Below are positions 36,194 to 45,987 of a stretch of DNA of 64,000 bases, piece after piece. A program made the position numbers and the translations under genes. Location of the stretch: NCBI GenBank assembly GCA_036258175.1, contig DATAEE010000002.1, positions 1-64,000 of the forward strand, written 5' to 3'. The DNA comes from DATAEE01 sp036258175 (GTDB taxonomy: Bacteria; Acidobacteriota; Vicinamibacteria; Vicinamibacterales; 2-12-FULL-66-21). The notes below the pieces were generated by a model. It was not told the DNA's origin. It saw only the letters and a list, made by a program, of their open reading frames with translations, and searched no databases. Positions within the stretch are counted from its first letter, which is position 1, and every line of letters begins with the position of its first letter.

Positions 36194-38006
36194 GGCGCAA
36201 CCAGCTTTCTCGATTCTTCCTGGCCTCGCCGGTTCCGGTGGCTTCGGTGAGCCGCCACTCGATCACCGACTCTTTTTCGATCGTCATCTCGACCCGCTTC
36301 AGCTCGTCGCGTCGCGACACGAGAACCGATACCTTGTCGCCGATCTTGAGCGTCTCCGACCGCATCTCCCACTGATCCGCGAGCACGCGAAAGTCATTCA
36401 CCGCAACGATCTCGTCGTCGACGACGAAGCCGGCTTCGAAGGAGGGAGTGCCTCGATAAATGTTGGAGACGAGCAGCCGCCCTTCGTCCGTGCGTAGCTT
36501 GAGGCCCTGCCAGATGTAGTGACCCTCTGGTAAGCGGCTCGGCCAGCTTGGCGCGAATCGCAGGCCGAACCACTCGAGTGCGTCGCGGTAGTCGAGCTCG
36601 TCTGCCGTTTCTACGACATGCTTCAGCCACTCGGCGACCGCAGGGCCCGCGATATCGGAGACGACCTTGCGGAAGTCCTCTTCCGTGAATCCCTTCGCTC
36701 CGGAGTATCGCTCGTACGCGAGCCGCATGACGTCGTCGAGGCTTTTCTGCCCCTGCGTCGCGTGGCGCACCTTCGCGTCGAGCAGCCACCCGACGACCGC
36801 GCCTTTCGTGTAGTAGCTCATCGCGACGTTCGGGCTGTTCTCGTCCGGCCGGTAATGCCGGATCCAGGCGTCGAACGACGCGGTCTCGAGCGGCTGCGAG
36901 GCCCGTCCGGGCGTGGTCTGCAGCGACTCGATCAGGCTGGACAACTCGCGCAGGTACTCGTCGGTCGTGGACAGACCGGCACGATGCACCGCGAGGTCTC
37001 CGTAGTAGTCCGTGAATCCTTCGCTGACCCACAGGCCCGTGGTGTACACCTCGCGCTCGTAGTCGAACGGCCCGAGCTCGATCGGCCGCAGGCGCTTGAC
37101 GTTCCAGGCGTGGAAGTACTCGTGGCTGACGAGGCCGAGCCAGTTGAGATACCGCCGGCGTGTCGATGTCGCCCAGCGGCTCGCCATGAGCAGCGTCGAG
37201 TTCTTGTGCTCGAGGCCGCCGGACGCCTCGCTCAGCACGTTGAGGAAGAAGTAGCGATCGTAGGGCAAGAATCCCCACATCCGCCTGTACTCGCGGACGA
37301 TCTGCTCGACGTCTTTCACGGCGCGCGCGCCGTCGAAGACGCCCGCCTCGCCTTCGTTGACGAGATAGTGCGGCTTGCCGTCGACGGTGAACTCGTACAC
37401 CGCCGGATTCCCGGCCAGGATTGGCGAATCGACCACGGTGTCGAAATCGGGCGCGCGGTACCGATTCGGACTGCCGGCCGGGTCGAGCGCCGTCATCGTC
37501 CGGCTCCACGCGGCCGGCAGCTCGATGGAGATCTCATGCGCCCGCGGCCCCCGCTCGGCGAGCGTGATGAGCGTCGCTGCGCCGTTCAGCATGGCGAAGC
37601 TGTCCTCGATCCAGTTCGTGCGGACGGTCATCTCGCGTCCGTACACGCGATAGCTCAAGGTGAACGCCGGCGCGCTTCCATTGGCGACCCGCCAGCGGTT
37701 CTTCGCGGTCTTCTCGACGGGCAGCGCGCGGCCGTCGGATGCTTTTGCCAGGACGCCCTCGACGTGTCGCGCGTACTCCCGGACGAGATACGACCCGGGC
37801 GTCCAGACGGCCATGAAGAGATCGGTCCGTCCCTCGCGCGCAGCGGGTACCGCCGCTTCGACCTCGACGTAATGTGTTTGCGGAGCCGGGAAGCGCAGCG
37901 TGTAGCGGATGGGGCCGGCCGTCTGGGCCAGCGCTGGCGAGGCGCAGACACAGACGATGAAAGTGATAAATGCGGAAGGCTGAATGCCGAAGGCCGAACG
38001 CGTCAC
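36180..38006 (-). CDS. Secreted M61-family glycyl aminopeptidase-like peptidase with PDZ domain
   Basis: The 608-aa protein has a signal peptide (core FITFIVCVCASPALAQ), an N-terminal beta domain, the catalytic domain with zinc site H295-E-Y-F-H299 (HEYFHAWNVKRLRP) and third ligand E329 (SEGFTDYYG), and a C-terminal PDZ domain (about 510-590). M61 enzymes remove N-terminal Gly or Ala from peptides. Residues 3-13 of the signal region (RSAFGIQPSAF) are encoded by a period-7 array, and the start codon is the GTG at 38006 at its edge. The true start might be different if the array is recent. Confidence 0.88.
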   Translation of the reverse strand: MTRSAFGIQPSAFITFIVCVCASPALAQTAGPIRYTLRFPAPQTHYVEVEAAVPAAREGRTDLFMAVWTPGSYLVREYARHVEGVLAKASDGRALPVEKTAKNRWRVANGSAPAFTLSYRVYGREMTVRTNWIEDSFAMLNGAATLITLAERGPRAHEISIELPAAWSRTMTALDPAGSPNRYRAPDFDTVVDSPILAGNPAVYEFTVDGKPHYLVNEGEAGVFDGARAVKDVEQIVREYRRMWGFLPYDRYFFLNVLSEASGGLEHKNSTLLMASRWATSTRRRYLNWLGLVSHEYFHAWNVKRLRPIELGPFDYEREVYTTGLWVSEGFTDYYGDLAVHRAGLSTTDEYLRELSSLIESLQTTPGRASQPLETASFDAWIRHYRPDENSPNVAMSYYTKGAVVGWLLDAKVRHATQGQKSLDDVMRLAYERYSGAKGFTEEDFRKVVSDIAGPAVAEWLKHVVETADELDYRDALEWFGLRFAPSWPSRLPEGHYIWQGLKLRTDEGRLLVSNIYRGTPSFEAGFVVDDEIVAVNDFRVLADQWEMRSETLKIGDKVSVLVSRRDELKRVEMTIEKESVIEWRLTEATGTGEARKNRESWLRPTAP

Positions 38007-38092
38007 GTTGGGCGTATCGTCAGCGGTTTACGGCAAGACCTTCGGCGTTCGGCATTGGCCTTTCGGCATTCGGCATTCGGAATTCGTCATTC
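37971..38092. repeat. Inverted pair of period-7 arrays (TTCGGCA units)
   Basis: The right block, 38041-38092, has seven units of TTCGGCA type in exact register. The left block, 37971-37998, has four units in inverted orientation (TGCGGAA, GGCTGAA, TGCCGAA, GGCCGAA). They are 42 bp apart. The left block encodes the signal-peptide start of the M61 peptidase; the right block encodes the C-terminus of the phosphatase (NDEFRMPNAERPMPNAEG). Confidence 0.85.
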
Positions 38093-39354
38093 TCTGGTTG
38101 CGCAGATTCAGGGTCGAGCTGCACGCGGCCGTCCTGGTAGATCGCGGTGACGCGGTCGCCGTCGATCTCGAGGGCCGACGCGCGTCCGCCTTTGTAGTAG
38201 GTGGACAGCATTCCCGTGTCGATCAGGAAGATGCGCCGATCGAACCGCGGCGTGATGCGCATCGTCGACGGGACGGTGTGCCCCGTGACGAAGCGTTTGG
38301 CATGGTACTTTTTCAGCAGCTTCGTGACTTCCGGCGCATTTCCGGGAGAGGGCCACGTTGCGTAGCCACGGAACCAGAGGGGGCCGTTCGGGTTGAGCAA
38401 CGACCAGGTGCCGAAGCGCGCGATGCCCTGCAGCACCTCGATGTGCTTGCGATCGACGTCGCTCAGGATCTGCGACTGAGCAAGCGAGGCGGACTCGCCG
38501 TTTTTCGCTGCGGTCTGCGCGGCGGTGATCGCCTGCGCCTCGGCCTGCACCGCGTCGAAGATTTCCTGCAGCGTAAAGAACGGCAGGATGACGCCGCGCG
38601 AGACGAGGTGACGGCTGTAGTCGTCGAAGTTCCGCAGCTCGCGCGCGACCTGCTTGTTGATGTCCTCGATCGAATCGGGCGCGGTGTCCGGATGGATGCC
38701 GGCGTGCATCATGATGCTGCCGTCGATTTGCGCGACTACCGGCAGCCGGCGCAACCACTTGCCGTAGGTACCCTCCGGGCCAAACGCCTCGCGATACTCG
38801 AGGAAGCCGGGCGGATGCGCCGTCATCCAGGCTTCCCGCGCCTGCGGTTTGACCGCGGCGGCGCCGAGCCTGGCCGCGCGCGCCGCGAAGAACTTCTCGT
38901 ACTCGCGCCACGCCTCTTCGTGCCGCGCCTCCGACTTGTCGCCAGCGAAGGTGGCGAAGATGGCGGGCGTCACGTCGCGAGTTTCGCCGACGAGGTTCAT
39001 GACCTCGTGGTTGCCGAGCAGAACCTGCACGCGGCCGCCCGCGGCAGCCGCCTGCGGCTCGAGCGCCATGAGAAGGTCCATCACGGCGCGGACGGCCGTC
39101 CCGCGGTCGGTATAGTCGCCGGTCTGGACGAGCGTCGCGTTGCCGCCGGTCCAGACCCGCCCATCGGCGAGTCCCGCAGTCCGCAGGATGCCCGTCAGGC
39201 CGTCGATCGATCCATGTATGTCGCCGATTACGACGACGCGGCCGGACGGCTGCCGCTGAGGCGCTCGGGGAGCGTCTGCTTGCGGGATCGCGGCAAAAAG
39301 GGCAATGAACGCGGCCGCGGTGGCCGTCCGACGGAGAATCGGACGAAGAATCAT
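38020..39354 (-). CDS. Secreted PPP-type (Shewanella-like) protein phosphatase
   Basis: The 444-aa protein has an N-terminal signal (RRTATAAAFIALFAAIPQADA) and the metallophosphoesterase signature of PPP phosphatases: GDIHG (44-48), GDYTDRG (79-85), GNHE (114-117), and later MMHAGIH and TGHT. The spacing and the VWTGGNATLVQTGD and LLMALEPQAAAAGG segments are like those of Shewanella-like phosphatases. It would dephosphorylate proteins outside the cytoplasm. Its ATG overlaps the stop of the predicted secreted kinase as ATGA, a direct functional hint. The last 20 or so residues come from a heptad array. Confidence 0.88.
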   Translation of the reverse strand: MILRPILRRTATAAAFIALFAAIPQADAPRAPQRQPSGRVVVIGDIHGSIDGLTGILRTAGLADGRVWTGGNATLVQTGDYTDRGTAVRAVMDLLMALEPQAAAAGGRVQVLLGNHEVMNLVGETRDVTPAIFATFAGDKSEARHEEAWREYEKFFAARAARLGAAAVKPQAREAWMTAHPPGFLEYREAFGPEGTYGKWLRRLPVVAQIDGSIMMHAGIHPDTAPDSIEDINKQVARELRNFDDYSRHLVSRGVILPFFTLQEIFDAVQAEAQAITAAQTAAKNGESASLAQSQILSDVDRKHIEVLQGIARFGTWSLLNPNGPLWFRGYATWPSPGNAPEVTKLLKKYHAKRFVTGHTVPSTMRITPRFDRRIFLIDTGMLSTYYKGGRASALEIDGDRVTAIYQDGRVQLDPESAQPENDEFRMPNAERPMPNAEGLAVNR

Positions 39355-40175
39355 GGGACCATGACCGCCTGCTCGCCGCGTGACGCCGTCATTTCAGCGA
39401 TCGTCCGCGCCATGCGATCGCGCCGCTCGAGAATTGCGCGGATCTCTTTCGGCGTCAGGTACGGACCGAGTGCACGGTGAAGCGTCGGCTCGTCGAGCGC
39501 CACCATCCGGTCCCAGAGCTCGCGGCAGATACGGCTCATCCGTACGGGGAGATCCCGGCTCGTGATGAACGCGCGATTGTGATCGATGAGGTAGAAGGTC
39601 CAGGAAGCATCCACCAGAAGGTTGCCTACGTTGCGATCTCTGTTGCAGATCAGATTATCGAACATCTTCATCCGAATTACCTGATCGTTCCACGCCACTC
39701 GGTCGGGCTTCGGCTCGTGCTCGACTTCATCCCACATGCGCGCCGGGCTCACCCAGAGAATCAGCGCGCCGAGCTCGCCGTTGACCCGCGTTTCTACCGA
39801 CGGAGGCACCATGCGAAGATCCAGCAGCTTGTCGAGCTCGTACGCGGCGACCTCGGCCTTGTAGTTGTCGGGGAACCCACGATGCGTCCCGGGCGGCTGC
39901 GTCTTCCACGCGGCACTTTCGACCGGTCCTCCTGGCGCGAAGTACGCGCGCATCGGCTTCGACGTGCCAATCGGAACCGATTCGATCCGTACAATCTTCG
40001 CCTCGCGCATGTACCGCTCGATTTCCGGCTCGCGGCCGAGCCAGGTGCGGAGCGTTGGACGCGCGAGCGTCGCTTGTCCGGCGGAAGGGGTCTTCTGGCC
40101 GACGAGTGCCGCCGCCGGCGCGCAGATGAGCACCAGTGTCGCCACCGCCGCTGCGGTCTTGCGGGCCGGCGTCAT
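39351..40175 (-). CDS. Predicted secreted atypical kinase (Fam20/PI-kinase-like fold)
   Basis: The 274-aa protein has a signal peptide (KTAAAVATLVLICAPAAAL). The body carries a full set of kinase-like residues in order: K91 (AWKTQP), E108 (YKAEVAAYELDKLL), D180 and N185 (CNRDRNVGNLL), and D198 (YLIDHNRAF), the last acting like DFG. The layout resembles atypical kinases of the Fam20C/PI3-4-kinase type rather than PknB kinases. GGAGAAGG lies before the ATG. It is followed, with 4-bp overlap, by a secreted protein phosphatase. I infer a periplasmic or surface phosphorylation switch. The assignment as a kinase rests on motif pattern only; the ATP source outside the cell is unknown. Confidence 0.65.
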   Translation of the reverse strand: MTPARKTAAAVATLVLICAPAAALVGQKTPSAGQATLARPTLRTWLGREPEIERYMREAKIVRIESVPIGTSKPMRAYFAPGGPVESAAWKTQPPGTHRGFPDNYKAEVAAYELDKLLDLRMVPPSVETRVNGELGALILWVSPARMWDEVEHEPKPDRVAWNDQVIRMKMFDNLICNRDRNVGNLLVDASWTFYLIDHNRAFITSRDLPVRMSRICRELWDRMVALDEPTLHRALGPYLTPKEIRAILERRDRMARTIAEMTASRGEQAVMVP

Positions 40176-40191
40176 CGAGCCTTCTCCGGGC

Positions 40192-40218
40192 TTGAAATTC
40201 TACCTCAATGCATATAAT
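40192..40218 (+). promoter_or_regulatory. Promoter with consensus TATAAT placing the start at a leaderless GTG
   Basis: TTGAAA (40192-40197), a short 15-bp spacer and a perfect TATAAT (40213-40218). The GTG start of the kinase-pseudokinase gene begins 7 nt after the end of the -10, where transcription is expected to begin. The opposite strand has a separate TAGAAT (40197-40202) that can serve the secreted kinase gene. Confidence 0.55.
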
Positions 40219-40224
40219 CCGCGG

Positions 40225-41940
40225 GTGATTCCGTCGGGCACGATCCTCGACAACCGTTACGAAATCCTCGGGCTGATCGCCGAAGGCGGAATGGGCGCCG
40301 TGTACCGCGCCCGGCGGACGCGGCTCGGCGACGAAGTGGCGGTCAAGGTCGTCCGCCCGGCGGACGACTCACGCACGCTGCGCGAGCGGTTTCTGCGCGA
40401 AAGCCGGGCCGCCGCGGGCCTTCATCATCCCAACATCGTCTCGATTTTCGACTACAGCGTCGACGGCGAGGGCCGGCCGTTCCTGGTGATGGAGCTGCTG
40501 AGTGGTCCCAGCCTCCGGCAGGAGATCGCCGCGGCGGGCGCGCTCGGTATGGACGCCGTACGGCGGTTCATCCCGCCCATCTGCACCGCCCTGCAGATGG
40601 CGCACGACGCCGGCATCGTCCATCGCGACCTCAAGCCGGGCAACATCGTCGCGCACCGTTTCGGCGGAGGGGAGCGCGCCTACAAACTGGTGGACTTCGG
40701 ACTTGCAGCGCTCAAGGACACCGGTACGGACGAGACGCGGCTGACGGGAGCGTTCATGTTCGTCGGCACCGTGGCCTATGCGGCGCCGGAGCAGGTGGAA
40801 GGTCAGCTCGCGGATGCGCGCACGGACGTGTTCAGCCTGGCATCGGTCGTCTACGAGATGCTGACCGGCCGGCCGCCATATGGCGCGGGCGGCGTCTACG
40901 AGACGCTGGCAAAACAAGCCAGCGGCACGGTCGTGCCGCCGTCCCAGGTGCGGCCGGAGGTCCCGTCATCGCTCGACGAGATCGTCCTGAAAGGACTCGC
41001 CCGCGATCGCCACGCCAGATGGGCGTCCGCGGCGGAGTTCGGCCGCGCGCTCACATCGACGGTCGACGCGTCGACTGCGACGGCCGTCGGCGTCGCCTAC
41101 GGGGGTGGAGGCTTCGCCGCCAGGTACGAGTTCGGCGCGCCGCTTGGCAAGGGGCGGCTCGGCAGCGCGGTGCACGCCGGGCTGCACCGCGCGCTCCGGC
41201 ATCCAGTCGCCATTCGAACGCGGCGCCGCGGCGGCGAACGCAACTGGGACGCCATCCGCTCGCGTTTTCTGAAGGAGGCGCAGGCGTTGCAGGTCTCGCA
41301 CCCGTCGATACTGCAGGTGCGCGACTTCGGCGAGGAAGGTGACACGCTCTACGTCGTCACCGAACTCGTAGAAGGGAAGAGCCTGCGCGAGACGATAGCG
41401 GAAGGGCCGTTGCCGTGGGTGCGCCTGCAGCCGCTCGTGTCGCAACTCGCGGACGCATCGGCGATGCTCGCGCGCCGCGGCACGCTCGTCAGCGGCCTCA
41501 GCCCCGAGATCATCCGCCTCACGCGGGACGGAGACGAACAGCGCCTCCTGATTTCGTCACCGGGCATCCACCATCTGGGCGATTTGCTCGCGACGCTCGA
41601 CGAAGCGACGCTGCGCGGCGGCGCACTGGAACCGGAGCTGCGCTACCTGGCTCCTGAGGTGCTGACTGGATCGGCACCCGACGCGCGAAGCGATGTGTTC
41701 ACGATCGGCACGCTCGCGTTCGAGATGGCAACAGGGAAGCCGGCCTTCGGTGCGGCGACGCTCCCGGCGCTCATCGGCCAGATGCTGCGCGAGGCAACAC
41801 CAGACCCGCGCCCGCACGCGCCCTCGCTGCCCGAGGCTGCGGCTGTTGCCCTCCAAAGGTGCCTCGCTGAAAACCCGGTAGATCGTGTCGAGAATGCGGC
41901 GGCGTTCGAACGAGCTTGGAGGAATATTTCAGGTGCCTAG
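40225..41940 (+). CDS. Tandem Ser/Thr kinase-pseudokinase
   Basis: This 571-aa soluble protein has two kinase-fold domains. The first (about 10-275) is a complete PknB-type kinase: AEGGMG loop, K41, HRD 133-135, DFG 157-159, APE. The second (about 299-570) keeps the fold outline (PLGKGRLG, YLAPEVLTG at 474-481, DVFTIGTLAFEMATGKPAFG). It lacks the ATP lysine (AIRTRR), HRD (VSGLSPE) and DFG (ISSPG), so it is a pseudokinase, probably a regulator or substrate dock. There is no membrane helix. The GTG start at 40225 lies 7 nt past a consensus -10 without a ribosome site, suggesting a leaderless mRNA. Its stop codon lies in a heptad array. Confidence 0.88.
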   Translation: MIPSGTILDNRYEILGLIAEGGMGAVYRARRTRLGDEVAVKVVRPADDSRTLRERFLRESRAAAGLHHPNIVSIFDYSVDGEGRPFLVMELLSGPSLRQEIAAAGALGMDAVRRFIPPICTALQMAHDAGIVHRDLKPGNIVAHRFGGGERAYKLVDFGLAALKDTGTDETRLTGAFMFVGTVAYAAPEQVEGQLADARTDVFSLASVVYEMLTGRPPYGAGGVYETLAKQASGTVVPPSQVRPEVPSSLDEIVLKGLARDRHARWASAAEFGRALTSTVDASTATAVGVAYGGGGFAARYEFGAPLGKGRLGSAVHAGLHRALRHPVAIRTRRRGGERNWDAIRSRFLKEAQALQVSHPSILQVRDFGEEGDTLYVVTELVEGKSLRETIAEGPLPWVRLQPLVSQLADASAMLARRGTLVSGLSPEIIRLTRDGDEQRLLISSPGIHHLGDLLATLDEATLRGGALEPELRYLAPEVLTGSAPDARSDVFTIGTLAFEMATGKPAFGAATLPALIGQMLREATPDPRPHAPSLPEAAAVALQRCLAENPVDRVENAAAFERAWRNISGA

Positions 41941-42001
41941 TGCCTGATGCCTGGTGCCAGGTGCGATCGCGGGTGCCTGGTGCCTGGTGGGTGCCTGGTG
42001 C
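41933..42001. repeat. Period-7 array (GTGCCTG units)
   Basis: GTGCCTA, GTGCCTG, ATGCCTG and GTGCCAG run in register from 41933 to 41960, followed after a short break by three more GTGCCTG units. The first unit holds the TAG stop of the kinase-pseudokinase gene (GTGCCTAG). The array ends 10 bp before the ATG of the Zn-ribbon gene. Confidence 0.85.
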
Positions 42002-42010
42002 GAAGAGGCG

Positions 42011-42295
42011 ATGGCCTTTCGCCGAGACCTGTTGGACCGGCTGTCGCAGCCGATGACGCCGTCGGCGCTTGCGCGCGAGCTTGGGCTGAAGCGTCGCGAC
42101 ATCGAGGACGACATTCGGCACGTCGTCAGGTCAGCACTTGCCGCGGGGTATCGCGTGGAAATCGAACCCGCCCGTTGCAAAAACTGCGGGTTCACGTTCA
42201 GTGAGGAAAAACTGTCGAAGCCCGGAAAGTGCCCCGAGTGCCGCGGCTCGCGTCTGTTCGAACCCGTGATTCGGATCGACCGCTCTACTTCCTAG
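42011..42295 (+). CDS. Small winged-helix plus zinc-ribbon protein, probable transcription factor
   Basis: The 94-aa protein starts with a helix-turn-helix-like region (MTPSALARELGLKRRDIEDDIRHVVRSA). It ends with a C4 zinc ribbon (CKNCGFTFSEEKLSKPGKCPECRG). Predicted small HTH/Zn-ribbon regulators and RNA-binding proteins with this layout are known in bacteria and archaea. AAGAGGCG serves as a weak ribosome site. It is bracketed by two different period-7 arrays; its TAG stop (42293-42295) is part of the second. Its target is unknown. Confidence 0.8.
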   Translation: MAFRRDLLDRLSQPMTPSALARELGLKRRDIEDDIRHVVRSALAAGYRVEIEPARCKNCGFTFSEEKLSKPGKCPECRGSRLFEPVIRIDRSTS

Positions 42296-42298
42296 TCC

Positions 42299-44440
<2,142 letters not shown>

Positions 44441-44446
44441 GCGGGA

Positions 44447-44454
44447 ATTATAAT
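44447..44454. promoter_or_regulatory. Palindromic double -10 (ATTATAAT) serving two divergent peptidase genes
   Basis: ATTATAAT is its own reverse complement, so both strands contain a perfect TATAAT. On the minus strand it ends 6 nt before the ATG at 44440 (leaderless type). On the plus strand it precedes the ATG at 44502 by 47 nt, leaving a leader made of heptad repeats. No -35 match is visible. Confidence 0.6.
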
Positions 44455-44489
44455 CATTGCTGATTGTGGATTGTGGATTGCTGAGTGGT
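44455..44489. repeat. Period-7 array (GATTGTG units) in the leader of the Xaa-Pro peptidase gene
   Basis: CATTGCT, GATTGTG, GATTGTG, GATTGCT and GAGTGGT are in 7-bp register. An inverted copy of the same word lies just past the end of the same gene (45957-45982), so the gene is bracketed by inverted arrays. Confidence 0.8.
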
Positions 44490-44501
44490 GGATGTGACCT
44501 T

Positions 44502-45953
44502 ATGAAGCGCATTCCGATCGTCCTGATCGGCCTCGTGATCTACCTGGTGTCGCCGTCGGCCCGGCCGCTCTTCACCGACGCGTTTCCGCCCGAGGAATTC
44601 GCGGCGCGCCGTGCGCGGCTGATGACCGAGATTGGCGACGGCGTCGCCATCCTGCAGGGCGCGACGGAGCGGCCCGGCTATCTCAAGTTTCGCCAGAGCA
44701 ACCAGTTCTTCTACCTGACCGGCGTCGAGGTGCCGCGCGCGCTGCTCATCATCGACGGGCGAGCAAAGACGACGACGCTGTTCCTGCCGGTGCGGGACGA
44801 GCGCATGGAACGCTCCGAAGGGCCGATGCTCGCGCCGGGCCCGGAGGCGGAGAAGCTGACCGGCATCTCGAAGGTGCTCGCGAGAGAGCAGTTCGCGGAT
44901 GCGCTGGCCGCCATCGCGCCGGGACGGCCGTTGTTCCTGCCGCATCGCGCCGAGGCGCTCGGCGCGGCGACGCCGGGAAACGTCAAGGCGCACGACGAGA
45001 AGACACGTTCCGATCCGTGGGACGGACGAGTTTCACGCGAGGCGGCGTTCGTCGAGCAGGTCAGGGGAAAAGCTGGCGGCTCATCCGTCCAACCACCGGT
45101 CATCAGAGACCTCGACCCGGTGCTCGACGCCATGCGCCTGATCAAGAGCGCCCGTGAGATTGCGCTCGTTCGCGAAGCGTCGCGCATCTCCGGGCTGGCG
45201 ATCAGGGAAACGATACGCTCCGCGCGGCCCGGGATGTACGAGTACGAGCTGGAAGCGATCGGCGACTACTTCTTCAAGAAGCACAACGCGCAGGGTGTGG
45301 CGTACTTCGGTCTCGTCGCGGCGGGCAAGAATGCCGCGTGGCCCCACTACCACGCGGCGCAGTCGCAGCTCCGGGATGGCGATCTCGTGCTGTACGACTA
45401 CGCACCGGACTTCAAGTACTACACGTCGGACGTCACCCGGATGTTTCCGGCGAACGGCCGGTTCACGCCGGAGCAGCGGGAGATGTACACGATCTACCTC
45501 AAGCTGTACCAGGCGTTGATGACCTCAATCCGTCCCAACGTCGAACCGACCGTCGTGCTCGCTGATGCGCTCAAGAAGATGGAACAGATCATGGGCACGT
45601 TCGTGTTCAAGACGCCGAAGATCAAAGCGGCTGCCGAGCGCTTCGTCGCGGCGTACCGGAACACCGATCGCAACAGCCTCGGTCACTGGATCGGCATGGA
45701 AGTGCACGACGTCACCGCGCCGTACGACGTCCTCAAGCCCGGAATGATGTTCACCATCGAGCCGGCGCTGACGATTCCCGCCGAACGCGTCTACGTGCGG
45801 CTCGAGGACGCGATCCTGATCACGGCCGACGGCTACGAGAACATGTCCGGCTTCGTGCCGGTCGAACCGGATGCGATCGAGCGGCTCATGGCGGAGGAAG
45901 GGATGTTCGAGCGGGCCGACCGGAAACCGACAGAGACGACGCGGCGACCGTAA
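44502..45953 (+). CDS. pepP: Secreted Xaa-Pro aminopeptidase (M24B)
   Basis: The 483-aa protein has an N-terminal signal or anchor (IPIVLIGLVIYLVSPSA), the creatinase-type N-domain (AILQGATERPGYLKFRQSN) and a pita-bread catalytic domain. The domain carries five metal ligands: the two Asp of VLYDYAPDFKYYTSDVTRMF, the His of GHWIGMEVHD, and the Glu residues of TIEPAL and RLEDAI. It removes N-terminal residues before proline, which complements the prolyl oligopeptidase encoded divergently. No strong ribosome site precedes the ATG (GTGACCTT). Inverted heptad arrays flank both ends of the gene. Confidence 0.9.
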   Translation: MKRIPIVLIGLVIYLVSPSARPLFTDAFPPEEFAARRARLMTEIGDGVAILQGATERPGYLKFRQSNQFFYLTGVEVPRALLIIDGRAKTTTLFLPVRDERMERSEGPMLAPGPEAEKLTGISKVLAREQFADALAAIAPGRPLFLPHRAEALGAATPGNVKAHDEKTRSDPWDGRVSREAAFVEQVRGKAGGSSVQPPVIRDLDPVLDAMRLIKSAREIALVREASRISGLAIRETIRSARPGMYEYELEAIGDYFFKKHNAQGVAYFGLVAAGKNAAWPHYHAAQSQLRDGDLVLYDYAPDFKYYTSDVTRMFPANGRFTPEQREMYTIYLKLYQALMTSIRPNVEPTVVLADALKKMEQIMGTFVFKTPKIKAAAERFVAAYRNTDRNSLGHWIGMEVHDVTAPYDVLKPGMMFTIEPALTIPAERVYVRLEDAILITADGYENMSGFVPVEPDAIERLMAEEGMFERADRKPTETTRRP

Positions 45954-45956
45954 CAA

Positions 45957-45982
45957 GCAGCAATCAGCAGTCCACAATCCAC
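45957..45982. repeat. Inverted period-7 array (AATCCAC/AATCAGC units)
   Basis: On the minus strand it reads GTGGATT, GTGGACT, GCTGATT, GCTG in 7-bp register, the same word as the array at 44455-44489 in opposite orientation. It occupies most of the 34-bp gap between the pepP and glk stop codons. Confidence 0.75.
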
Positions 45983-45987
45983 ATTGA

